Origin: a virus
IMG/VR virus record: IMGVR_UViG_3300025426_000021
Coordinates: 1 to 64,000 of that record
DNA length: 64,000 nucleotides
Strand: one strand, 5' to 3'
Shown here: positions 37,386 to 44,930 of the stretch, piece after piece
Layout of the letters: the number at the start of each line of letters is the position of its first letter
Numbering within the stretch: position 1 is the first letter of the stretch
Notes under the pieces: model-generated
Told to the model about the DNA's origin: nothing
The model's input: only the letters and a program-made list of their open reading frames with translations
The model's database searches: none
Translations under genes and position numbers: made by a program

Positions 37386-38165
37386 ATGATTTTATTTACA
37401 AACGGATGTTGCTGGACCTGGGGAGCAGGTTATGATTTTGAAGATGATACGTATACTCCGTATGTAGATCCTAACACTACACGTTTTAAAATTACCTGGC
37501 CGTATTTACTGGGTAAAAAGTTAAGTGCAGATGAAGTAATAAACCTATCTATGGGGTGCGGTAGTAATGAGCGTATTATTAGAACCACATTTGATTGGTT
37601 GTGTAACCAAACACCTGAACACTTGAAAGAAACTATAGCCATTATACAATGGACCGATGGGCAGCGGTTTGAATATTACGTACCAAAATCGCCTATAAAC
37701 ACATATGAGCGTAACACTGAAAATGATCCTTTTAGATGGCGATTGGTTGCGCCCAGATTTAGTACAGTAACACTACCGCCACCGTACTACATTACAAACA
37801 CAACTCAAAATAAAATACCATTACCCGATGACGAAAAAGATGGTACAGATATCAATCAGGTATGGATTAAAACAAACTCTAAGCAACAGGAAATGTATAA
37901 AGATATAATGTGTTTTACTTCTATGAGTGATATGTTTAAAAGTTTTGGAGTTAAACATTTTTTTTGGCATAAAACGTATGACCCTGATCATCATGCTTAT
38001 CGCTCTCAAACTATAAAAGATTATATAAAGTATAAACTGCCGTTTATAGATAATGATATTATTTTTAAACCGGAATGGATAGCTCAAAACAAGCCGCACC
38101 CATCTTACGAGGGTTATAAGTATTTAGCAAATATAATATACGAACAAATTAAACCATTAATATGA
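37386..38165 (+). CDS. SGNH-hydrolase-like protein with Cys in place of the nucleophile Ser
   Basis: 259 aa from ATG 37386, one base after the preceding stop. A longer frame is open upstream but overlaps the SDR gene. Block I appears as LFTNGCCWTWGAGY, where related phage proteins usually have GCSWTWG, block II as NLSMGCGSNERI, and block V as KPHPSYEGYKYLAN with its His. The Cys at the Ser position could still be a nucleophile or mark loss of activity. It overlaps the epimerase start by ATGA. Confidence 0.6.
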   Translation: MILFTNGCCWTWGAGYDFEDDTYTPYVDPNTTRFKITWPYLLGKKLSADEVINLSMGCGSNERIIRTTFDWLCNQTPEHLKETIAIIQWTDGQRFEYYVPKSPINTYERNTENDPFRWRLVAPRFSTVTLPPPYYITNTTQNKIPLPDDEKDGTDINQVWIKTNSKQQEMYKDIMCFTSMSDMFKSFGVKHFFWHKTYDPDHHAYRSQTIKDYIKYKLPFIDNDIIFKPEWIAQNKPHPSYEGYKYLANIIYEQIKPLI

Positions 38166-39133
38166 GTAATAAAAAAGTAATAGTGTGTGGAGCGGGCGGG
38201 TTTATAGGTACCCATTTAGTAACCAGCTTAAAACAAAAAGGTTATTATGTTATTGGTGCTGATTTAAAATACCCTGAATATTCTAAAACTGATGCAGATG
38301 AGTTCTACTTATACGATTTAATAGATCAAAGTTTGGTAGATAACTTACTCGGTAATCAAGTAGATGAAATATACCAGCTCGCTGCAGATATGGGTGGTGC
38401 AGGATATATATTTACAGGTAATAATGACGCACATATAATGCAAAACAGCGCTACTATTAATCTTAATATATTACGTTCTTTATTAAAATATAAAACTTGT
38501 AATAAAATATTTTATTCTTCTAGTGCATGCGCATATCCTGCAGAAGCTCAAACAAAAACAGATAGTCCAGCTTTAAAAGAAGAAGACGCATACCCAGCTA
38601 ACCCAGATAGTGAATACGGGTGGGAGAAGCTTTTTAGTGAACGTTTATATATGTCTCATGCAAGAAATCATGGGCTACAGGTAAGAATAGCACGGTTTCA
38701 TAATATATTTGGACCACTAGGTAGTTGGAACAACGGTAAAGAGAAGTCTCCAGCTGCAATATGCAGAAAAGTAGCAGAAGCTACAGATGAAATAGAGGTA
38801 TGGGGAGATGGTACTCAAACTAGAAGTTTTTTATATGTAGATGAATGTGTTTATGGTATACACCAGTTAATGGCAAGTAGTTATGACAAACCTTTAAATC
38901 TAGGTAGTGATAGACAGATAAGCATAAACGAGCTTGCAGCAATAGTAGCTAAAATAGCCGGAAAATCCATTAATATAAAACATGTACCCGGTCCACGTGG
39001 TGTAGTAGGTAGATGTAGTGATAATGGGAAAATCCAAGAAGTACTAGGGTGGAAACCTAAGGATACTCTAGAGTATGGCCTTACTCAAACTTATAACTGG
39101 ATTCTTAGTAGGATTAACCAACAAGAGGGATAA
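38162..39133 (+). CDS. NAD-dependent epimerase, GDP-mannose 3,5-epimerase-like
   Basis: 323 aa, an extended SDR. GAGGFIGTHL (9-18) binds NAD. ADMGGAGYIFTGNNDAHIM is the hallmark of GDP-mannose 3,5-epimerases and is rare outside them. The catalytic Ser is in YSSSACAYP and the Y-x3-K pair in YGWEKLFSERL. GDGTQTRSFLYVDE is the family's substrate loop. The enzyme would produce GDP-L-galactose or a related sugar nucleotide. It is last of a tightly coupled set with radical SAM, SDR and SGNH-like genes. Confidence 0.85.
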   Translation: MSNKKVIVCGAGGFIGTHLVTSLKQKGYYVIGADLKYPEYSKTDADEFYLYDLIDQSLVDNLLGNQVDEIYQLAADMGGAGYIFTGNNDAHIMQNSATINLNILRSLLKYKTCNKIFYSSSACAYPAEAQTKTDSPALKEEDAYPANPDSEYGWEKLFSERLYMSHARNHGLQVRIARFHNIFGPLGSWNNGKEKSPAAICRKVAEATDEIEVWGDGTQTRSFLYVDECVYGIHQLMASSYDKPLNLGSDRQISINELAAIVAKIAGKSINIKHVPGPRGVVGRCSDNGKIQEVLGWKPKDTLEYGLTQTYNWILSRINQQEG

Positions 39134-39143
39134 ATATAGTTAA

Positions 39144-39368
39144 ATGAAATTTGAAGAACTAATGGAACAATACGGAATGCTAGAAAAAAAGCAGCGTATA
39201 TTCTATCCTAAGACTCTTAAGTTATCCGAACCATTTTTAAAAGCTCTTAAAGAAGAGTTTGCTATACAGGAAAAAGCAGGTATGGATCTAAAAAAGTTTG
39301 CTTTGTTGTTAAATAGAGCACTTCAGTTCCATATTAATGAACATAAAAAAACCCCTGCACCGAAGTGA
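39144..39368 (+). CDS. Small hypothetical phage protein
   Basis: 74 aa, MKFEELMEQYGMLEKKQRIFYP, preceded by GATAAATATAGTTAAATG with a TAAATA core. Two amphipathic helices are likely (LKALKEEFAIQEKAGMDLKK; FALLLNRALQFHINEH). No family recognised. Its last 24 bases overlap the terminator of the convergent beta-barrel gene. Confidence 0.6.
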   Translation: MKFEELMEQYGMLEKKQRIFYPKTLKLSEPFLKALKEEFAIQEKAGMDLKKFALLLNRALQFHINEHKKTPAPK

Positions 39369-39374
39369 GGGGTT
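39345..39374 (-). terminator. Rho-independent terminator for the beta-barrel gene
   Basis: On the minus strand AACCCCT-cacttcggtgc-AGGGGTT is followed by a run of T. On the plus strand the T tract is poor, so it mainly serves the minus gene. Confidence 0.85.
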
Positions 39375-39404
39375 AGTTGTTTGAGGGTGTGAAAAGTTCT
39401 AATA

Positions 39405-40136
39405 TTAGAACTTGAATTTGTAGCCGACGTTGTAGCCTGTAATCTGAGCTGCTGAGTCTGTTAATGAAGTGCGTTGAGCAAATAAGTTTGCTGTTACACC
39501 ATGGAACTCAAGGCCAACGCCTGGTTGGTAGTACTTCTTAACGTTCTTTAGTGCAGCAATAGTAGCAGCGCCTGGATCGTTAAAGCCAACAACTAGTGCT
39601 GGGACAACCTTCAATGCACCGAACGTATTGATTGGTGTATTAACACCGAACTCATAGTTGTTGCTGCGATTGACTGTGTCGTTAAGAGCGCGGCCTTGCC
39701 AGTTAAGATGACCACCAAACCAACTACCACTTAATTTTACAAATGGTAAGAAGTTGTGATTAGCTTGACCAGCGGCTTCTGCTGCATTTACGTGTCTCAA
39801 CTCAGCACCGAGTGTTAAGTCAGCGAGAGGGGACGTGAACTTGTAACCAGCATCGAAATAAACGCGCTTTAGACCAGAAGCATCGGTTGTTGATACTGTT
39901 TTACCAGCTACAACTGAAGTTGTGGTTGTGTCGCTAACTTTGTCAAATGCTGTTACAGCAAGATCAATGCCGTATACATTTGTATCAACGCCAGCTGTTG
40001 CATAGTTAGTGCCAACTAATTGACCTTGTTGGATTAACTTTGAAGTAAATCCGAGGTCTAAGTCACCGCTAACTGGAGCAGCATTTACAACGATTGCGAT
40101 TAATGACAATGCGAGGAATGTTAATAGTTTCTTCAT
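39405..40136 (-). CDS. Outer-membrane beta-barrel (porin-like) protein with signal peptide
   Basis: 243 aa. An N-terminal signal peptide (MKKLLTFLALSLIAIVVNA, cleavage likely after NAA) leads into SGDLDLGFTSKLIQQGQ and alternating strands, and the protein ends in GYKFKF, the C-terminal aromatic signature recognised by the BAM complex. This suggests insertion into the host outer membrane. It has an exact TATAAATA late promoter core and a strong terminator, so it looks like an independent late transcription unit. The function might be receptor masking, superinfection exclusion or altered permeability; the sequence does not decide. Confidence 0.8.
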   Translation of the reverse strand: MKKLLTFLALSLIAIVVNAAPVSGDLDLGFTSKLIQQGQLVGTNYATAGVDTNVYGIDLAVTAFDKVSDTTTTSVVAGKTVSTTDASGLKRVYFDAGYKFTSPLADLTLGAELRHVNAAEAAGQANHNFLPFVKLSGSWFGGHLNWQGRALNDTVNRSNNYEFGVNTPINTFGALKVVPALVVGFNDPGAATIAALKNVKKYYQPGVGLEFHGVTANLFAQRTSLTDSAAQITGYNVGYKFKF

Positions 40137-40142
40137 ACTCTA

Positions 40143-40150
40143 TATTTATA
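40143..40150 (-). promoter_or_regulatory. Candidate T4-type late promoter (TATAAATA)
   Basis: Minus strand ATATATAAATATAGAGTATG contains TATAAATA six bases before the ATG of the beta-barrel gene. The 5' neighbour gene also has ATAGAGTATG at its start. Confidence 0.6.
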
Positions 40151-40206
40151 TATTATAAACAAAAAATAGCAACTTCCTTGCAAATATTTTTAGTTTAGTA
40201 TATCTG

Positions 40207-41307
40207 CTACTGTTTAATAAAATTGCTTAAAATGTTGTTAAGCTTAACGTTAACGCTGTTTTTAGCGGTATTTATATGGTTTTGATTATAAAAAAGTCTA
40301 TTATGTAAATTTAAAGTAGAATCTAGTATACTGTGTAAACCTTGCTTAGAAAGCCTCTCTACTTCGTTTGTAACTAAAACCATTCTTTTATAACCATCTA
40401 GTACTTCATCATAACTGTGATTGATAACATCATCAAACACATCGAACCCCATATCTCTTATCTTTTTTACATAACCCGGTGGTGCTAAAAATATCGGTAT
40501 TTGTTTCCAAAAAAAAGCTTTGGTAGTTTTTTCAGTTAAAAATAATCTAGTACTATGGTTGGTAAGGCTTTTAATAACCCCGTTTTTAGTAATATAGGGA
40601 TCATTTGTATAGCTCGACTCAATAACTACATTTAATAGACATTCGGAAAAATACTCATGGTTGTAAGTAAAATTCATCCATATAAGGTGACTTTTTTGGT
40701 TATCAATAGTGCTATCCACAAGTATAGGAAACATACCTTTATATCTATTATCTAACTCTTCATACATTTTTTTATCTTCATCTTGTACGTTAACTCCGCA
40801 AGAAATAATACTGTTATCGTTGTAAAGATTACGTTTAAGTAGTTCTTGTATAAATAAGAGTTTGTAAAGTCTGACTGATCTAGCTAAAGCAGTAAAAAGT
40901 TTTGTTTTTTTGGTAAACAAATACTGCGCTGAAAAACCTTGATCTTCTATCGTTAAAAAATAGGGTAAATAACCGTGATTGTAAATAGTGGGTTCATCTA
41001 AACCGCAATCTAAAAATAAAATATTATCTTTTTTTATCTCGCATTTAGTAGTTATAATATATGTTAAATGCAACCAGAAAGAGTGGTGTACAGCTTCGCA
41101 AGAAGCAACTAATATAACTTTATTTATTTTTTTGTTTAAATTACTATAGTATTTATAGAACATATCTTGTTCCATTTCATTACAAATATTGGAAGAAACA
41201 AAATATATAATAACATCTTCTGTATTGTCTTCAAAAAAATACGGTACAAGTACAGGTAAAGATTTTTTTGATATAGCAACTGACATGTCGAAATTGTTAC
41301 AGTACAT
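40207..41307 (-). CDS. Glycosyltransferase-like protein of unknown specificity
   Basis: 366 aa. The clearest motif is TRLFLTEKTTKAFFWKQIPIFLAPPGYVKKIRDMGFDVF, in which 'TEK..KA....IP.....P......' recalls the C-terminal donor-binding part of GT10-type transferases and a group of phage proteins with 'TEKT.K.....PF'. The N-terminal ~200 residues show EDNTEDVIIYFVSS and LFLDCGLDEPTIYNHGY but no DXD-type motif I am sure of. No membrane segments. Start at ATG 41307 after ATAATAGAGT. The family assignment is tentative. Confidence 0.45.
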   Translation of the reverse strand: MYCNNFDMSVAISKKSLPVLVPYFFEDNTEDVIIYFVSSNICNEMEQDMFYKYYSNLNKKINKVILVASCEAVHHSFWLHLTYIITTKCEIKKDNILFLDCGLDEPTIYNHGYLPYFLTIEDQGFSAQYLFTKKTKLFTALARSVRLYKLLFIQELLKRNLYNDNSIISCGVNVQDEDKKMYEELDNRYKGMFPILVDSTIDNQKSHLIWMNFTYNHEYFSECLLNVVIESSYTNDPYITKNGVIKSLTNHSTRLFLTEKTTKAFFWKQIPIFLAPPGYVKKIRDMGFDVFDDVINHSYDEVLDGYKRMVLVTNEVERLSKQGLHSILDSTLNLHNRLFYNQNHINTAKNSVNVKLNNILSNFIKQ

Positions 41308-41349
41308 ACTCTATTATATATATTAATATGCGTATAAAATAATGCAAAT

Positions 41350-41386
41350 AAAAAAAGGAACCCGGCTCAGATTACTCCAAGCCGGG
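41350..41386 (-). terminator. Rho-independent terminator
   Basis: On the minus strand AGCC-containing arms CCCGGCT and AGCCGGG (12-14 base loop) are followed by TTCC and a T run. It lies 24 bases beyond the stop of the 61-aa gene. Confidence 0.85.
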
Positions 41387-41409
41387 CGTTATTTTTCTAA
41401 CTTATAGTA

Positions 41410-41595
41410 TTAAAATAGATGTTGATGTGGGGCTGAGATAGCGTCTTTCCACGCTTTCTTAAACCCTACCCAAAACTTTTTAACACTTTCAATGAACTTT
41501 GACTTTGTCTTACTGTTACCTATCTTATAGTCCTCGTATGCGAGTCTAACAAGACCACCAACAGCAAGATAACTTGTTATAATTAATACTTGCAT
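41410..41595 (-). CDS. Small membrane-anchored protein candidate
   Basis: 61 aa. MQVLIITSYLAVGGLVRLAY is a plausible N-terminal membrane helix, followed by a basic, helical tail (FIESVKKFWVGFKKAW). Coding is supported by its own terminator and start context, but size makes it uncertain. Function unknown. Confidence 0.45.
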   Translation of the reverse strand: MQVLIITSYLAVGGLVRLAYEDYKIGNSKTKSKFIESVKKFWVGFKKAWKDAISAPHQHLF

Positions 41596-41740
41596 ATGTG
41601 TTGTTTTGTTTAGAACCGCCGCCCGGGGGCTTTGGTTGTTATGCTGGATAAAGTCACCAGCACAAATACTTACTTGTGTTTTTTATATAATAGGGGAATT
41701 TGTCATAGGAATAACCTATCATTTCTATTTGGATTAAAGA

Positions 41741-41814
41741 TGGCTGTCCGACCTGGATTCGAACCAGAACTAGATGAGTCAAAGTCATCTGTGCTACCAT
41801 TACACCATCAGACA
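41741..41814 (-). tRNA. tRNA-Gln (anticodon TTG)
   Basis: The complement folds into a full cloverleaf: acceptor TGTCTGA/TCGGACA with a T-G wobble, anticodon stem GATGA/TCATC with loop CTTTGAC, T-arm GGTTCGAATCC, and an encoded CCA. U1-A72 fits tRNA-Gln. It would read CAA. Confidence 0.9.
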
Positions 41815-41818
41815 ATAA

Positions 41819-41890
41819 TACCCCCACCGGGATTCGAACCCGGATAGTCGCAGTGAAAGTGCGGTAGACTAACCATTATCCTATGAGGGC
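41819..41890 (-). tRNA. tRNA-Glu (anticodon TTC)
   Basis: The complement starts GCCCTCATAGG and carries anticodon loop CTTTCAC and T-arm CCGGG-TTCGAAT-CCCGG. The acceptor pairs GCCCTCA with TGGGGGT, with a wobble at each of several positions, and the anticodon stem has a weak first pair. CCA is not encoded. It abuts tRNA-Gln. Confidence 0.8.
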
Positions 41891-41896
41891 ATAAAG

Positions 41897-42279
41897 TGGT
41901 GGACCTGCCGGGTACTGCCCCCGGGTGTTCTGTGCCGTTTTTATCAGTTTCTACAAGCTTATCATTACTAATAAGATGCATACCCGTAATGCTGATATAC
42001 AAATTGTTTGGTAGTGTTCCTGCTATTCTACTACCATTGAATAGTCAGTCTCGCTGAATGACGGTTATAGTATATAGCGAGAATCTATATTATAACCGAT
42101 CGAGCTTAAGCAGCTGCGAGTGCGAAGCTTTCGCTAGTATTGAATGAATCCATTACTGATGCGACTGCGTTCTTGAGGCTTTGAATAATGCCGGTTGTTT
42201 TTGTGTTAATTTATAAAGGATTTAACAATCCTGCTTGCTTCTAATACGTCTGTCACAGAGTCGAATCTAGTACAGGCCC
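41897..42279 (-). ncRNA. ssrA: Transfer-messenger RNA (one-piece tmRNA)
   Basis: 383 nt. The ends pair as a 7-bp acceptor GGGCCTG/CAGGTCC with G3-U70, the alanine identity pair, then A-CCA. TCTGTG/CACAGA forms helix P2. PK1 is AGGAT/ATCCT with loop TGTTAA pairing TTAACA. If the resume codon is GGC at 42192, 11 nt after PK1, an open tag of 28 codons (starts GIIQSLK, ends SESFALAAA) finishes with TAA at 42108-42106. Downstream, CGGTTATA/TATAACCG with TCTCGCT/AGCGAGA makes PK2, and CTATTC/GAATAG with GGTAGT/ACTACC makes PK3. A further knot (TATCAG/CTGATA) follows. The T-loop GGCAGTA is non-consensus. It rescues stalled ribosomes; smpB is not in the window. Confidence 0.9.
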
Positions 42280-42324
42280 GTATAAAATATGTTAAAGAAC
42301 TATAAGTAATATAACATATTTACA

Positions 42325-42738
42325 ATGAATAGCAACTTAAAACTGTTAGCGGAACAATATCAGTTAATTTTAGAAAAACGAGTTCAACCTGATCCTACTA
42401 CAGAAGAATCTCTTGTACAGTTTTTGGATAAGAGAGCTGCTGGTGCTGCTAAGATTGCTCATAGTTCAAAAGAGAAGGGTGGGTTTGCTACTTTAACTGC
42501 TATTCACTTTGCTGCTAAAGCTAAACCATATGCAGAAGCAGAAAAGATGGAAAAAGCACCTGATAAAGATTGTGATAAATGTAACGCGCATTATAAAAAA
42601 ATGGCAAAAGAAATACACGCAAAATTAGCAGATCTAGATAAGTTATCACAAAAAGAGTTTCAAGCTCTTATGGGCGAGCTAGAAGTTTGGGGTGAGGTTT
42701 ACATACGTGCTATGAAACCTGAAAGCTTAAAAATTTAA
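42325..42738 (+). CDS. Hypothetical phage protein with CxxC
   Basis: 137 aa, mainly helical and lysine/alanine-rich. KDCDKCNAHYKKMAKEIHAKL holds one CxxC and a following His, insufficient alone for a metal site call. Start ATG after ATATTTACA. Converges with the sulfotransferase-like gene, overlapping by four bases. No family recognised. Confidence 0.6.
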   Translation: MNSNLKLLAEQYQLILEKRVQPDPTTEESLVQFLDKRAAGAAKIAHSSKEKGGFATLTAIHFAAKAKPYAEAEKMEKAPDKDCDKCNAHYKKMAKEIHAKLADLDKLSQKEFQALMGELEVWGEVYIRAMKPESLKI

Positions 42739-43703
42739 GACTTCCAGCTATCTCTATCATACCCAAATTTTATAAACCACTCTTTTCTGTCTTCATAAAC
42801 TATATCAGCTAGTTCTTGATTGTAAAAACTTTTCCACTCATTACTAAACAACTGATATAAGTCTATTAACTTAGTTTTTTCTGCAAAGCCTTCCGGTACA
42901 ATAAAATAGTTTTTAATAAACGTTTGCAGCTTATCAGTTGGTAACATTTGTAACTGTTTATATGTTTTCTTTAAAAGTAACTGTGGGTAGGTTTTAGGTT
43001 TAGCATTAAAAAGAGCATTACTTACTTTTTTATTACTCTCTATAAACTTTATAAAATAATCATTATCTAATTTACCATTAATAGCATAGTTAATAATAAT
43101 ATACTTCATAACTGTAGTAAAATACTGTGCTGTACAAGGATTAGCAGTACTAACTTTAGTTATACCCGGTATCTTTAATAGATCTTCTTTAAGGTTCTCC
43201 ACCTTAACCACATAATCAGGTTCTTTATTTGGTAACTTATGCGGGTTAGAGTTTCTATTAAATTTATTACTGTCCTTTTCATTTATACAATGTACCCACT
43301 CATTAAATGTTTTGCATAAAGGGGGTTCATTTAAATACACCTTAGTTAAACCTGTACCGTCTTCTCCTTCTAGTATTTCATCAAATAGTAAAGGCATTCT
43401 ATCGTTAGTATCAGGAAAAGGATTACGAACAGTAGCGTGTGGACGTACCGCTATAGTTTGATTAAGTCTCCATAAAGAAACTGCTTGTATGTATGGGTTG
43501 CGTACATTAATAACTAATGGGTATTGCGAAGATAAATACTTTTCCGGTATATTAGTTTCGTGTGTATAACCTCTACTAAAAACTGGTACGTATCCAATAG
43601 ACTCTATTACGTTTAAGCCGTTTTGTTGTAAAGTGTCAAATGTAGCTCGAGAAGCATGTCTTTCCGGTAACAACCAGATATAACCATTAGATAATAAGTT
43701 CAT
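42735..43703 (-). CDS. Sulfotransferase-like P-loop protein (paralogue 1)
   Basis: 322 aa. IWLLPERHASRATFDTL near the N-terminus resembles the 5'-phosphosulfate-binding loop, and INVRNPYIQAVSLWRL the 3'-phosphate-binding motif (RNPY-x-x-x-x-S). The C-terminal motif IVYEDRKEWFIKFGYDRDSWKS is shared with two genes downstream. A ~100-aa helical insert lies after residue ~170. The donor PAPS and acceptor are inferred only. The Arg/His-rich first loop departs from the usual 'PRSGS', so activity is uncertain. Confidence 0.6.
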   Translation of the reverse strand: MNLLSNGYIWLLPERHASRATFDTLQQNGLNVIESIGYVPVFSRGYTHETNIPEKYLSSQYPLVINVRNPYIQAVSLWRLNQTIAVRPHATVRNPFPDTNDRMPLLFDEILEGEDGTGLTKVYLNEPPLCKTFNEWVHCINEKDSNKFNRNSNPHKLPNKEPDYVVKVENLKEDLLKIPGITKVSTANPCTAQYFTTVMKYIIINYAINGKLDNDYFIKFIESNKKVSNALFNAKPKTYPQLLLKKTYKQLQMLPTDKLQTFIKNYFIVPEGFAEKTKLIDLYQLFSNEWKSFYNQELADIVYEDRKEWFIKFGYDRDSWKS

Positions 43704-43710
43704 TTTTTAG

Positions 43711-43785
<75 letters not shown>

Positions 43786-43812
43786 GCGCTTATTACTATT
43801 TAAGCAGCGGTA

Positions 43813-44529
43813 TTATGATTTCCAGCTATCTTTATCGTAGCCAAATGCAGCAAAATCTGCAGTATATGCATTATAAACTGCATCAGCTAAATCTTGAGTA
43901 TACTGACCTTTCCAGTTAATACTAGAGAGATTTAAGTTATAAGCATCATTATTAATATGCTGAGTAAGTGCTCTTGCTACGTTAACGTTGGTTACATCTA
44001 AACCAATTTTTGTAGTTAAGGTAGCAACATCAGTTGCAAAAGATTCAAGATGTACAACAGTTAAATTATTTAAAGGTATATTAGCATACACGCATTGATC
44101 GGTTACCTGACCAAGAGAAACCCCTGGCCATGTATCGCTTGGGTTTGTCTTTAAATTATTAATATACCAGCAACCTTTTTGATGCCATGGTGCACCTAAA
44201 GAAGTGGCAGATAGTGGAGTTGCCCATGCTCCGGTTTTCCACATATTTACATAGTCTGCAAATAATGGCGGAGTATTATATTTTTGAGAATATAACCAAC
44301 GTGTAAAGAATATTTCATAAGGGTTTCTTACTGTACAAGCAATAGTTGTAACAGGCACGCCTGCAGGTACTGAAAACTCTCTTGTTAAATAAACTGGTGC
44401 AGCTTCAGCTTTTGTTTCTAATAAAGTAACATAGTTGTTAAGTGCATTTAAATAGTTATTAAATGACTGTGAACCGGTATAACTTGTACCGAGTTGTACA
44501 GCTGATAAAGTAGGATAATAAGCAGGCAT
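43813..44529 (-). CDS. Sulfotransferase-like P-loop protein (paralogue 2, degenerate N-terminus)
   Basis: 238 aa. The 3'-phosphate motif is retained as TVRNPYEIFFTRWLYSQ (without the usual Ser), and the C-terminus AAFGYDKDSWKS is nearly identical in pattern to its neighbours. The N-terminal phosphosulfate loop is not recognisable (AVQLGTSYTGSQSFNNYL). It may be a structural or inactive paralogue. It follows tRNA-Gly in the same direction. Confidence 0.55.
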   Translation of the reverse strand: MPAYYPTLSAVQLGTSYTGSQSFNNYLNALNNYVTLLETKAEAAPVYLTREFSVPAGVPVTTIACTVRNPYEIFFTRWLYSQKYNTPPLFADYVNMWKTGAWATPLSATSLGAPWHQKGCWYINNLKTNPSDTWPGVSLGQVTDQCVYANIPLNNLTVVHLESFATDVATLTTKIGLDVTNVNVARALTQHINNDAYNLNLSSINWKGQYTQDLADAVYNAYTADFAAFGYDKDSWKS

Positions 44530-44555
44530 GTTAATATTTACATTTTTTAATGTTT

Positions 44556-44930
44556 TTATTGTACAGACTTTAAATAATCACAATAAAAATTTTTACACAT
44601 ACTCGGTCTGATTTCATATACATTACAACATTTTAGAGTAGAGTTATAAAATATGCAAGGTTTTCTAACATGATTATAATCAACTCTTAACGCAGGATAA
44701 TGAGCCGGGTTTTGATAGTTAAATCTTTCCGGGAACATTTTAGATCCCTCTTCATAGTCTATAAACACATCTTTCCACTCTATTCTTATACCAGGATACT
44801 TCTCTTTCAGTCTTTGTAAAAACAGTACAGGGTCCGAAACTGGACCTATAATATAGTCTCTATCATCAATCTGACAGCAACCACCATGATTACCTGTTTG
44901 ACCTAGACATTTTTCGCAGCAATGATTCAT
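44556..44930 (-). CDS. YkgJ-type cysteine-cluster protein
   Basis: 124 aa. The N-terminus MNHCCEKCLGQTGNHGGCC holds a CCxxC...CC group and the C-terminus CNVYEIRPSMCKNFYC holds the 'C..Y..RP..C..F.C' signature of YkgJ/UPF0153-type zinc- or iron-binding proteins. These are often near methyltransferases or radical SAM enzymes; here the coupled gene is sulfotransferase-like paralogue 3 (stop/start overlap of four bases). Function unknown. Confidence 0.75.
   Translation of the reverse strand: MNHCCEKCLGQTGNHGGCCQIDDRDYIIGPVSDPVLFLQRLKEKYPGIRIEWKDVFIDYEEGSKMFPERFNYQNPAHYPALRVDYNHVRKPCIFYNSTLKCCNVYEIRPSMCKNFYCDYLKSVQ

Noticed and set aside
41596-41740. Additional tRNA or terminator in the stretch with CCGCCCGGGGGC
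   Set aside because: Arms AACC/GGTT and GCC/GGC are interrupted by mismatches and there is no T-arm consensus.
41632-42002. Short open frames in the tRNA-tmRNA region
   Set aside because: They contain the GFEPG-type translation of tRNA T-arms and lie inside the structured RNAs.
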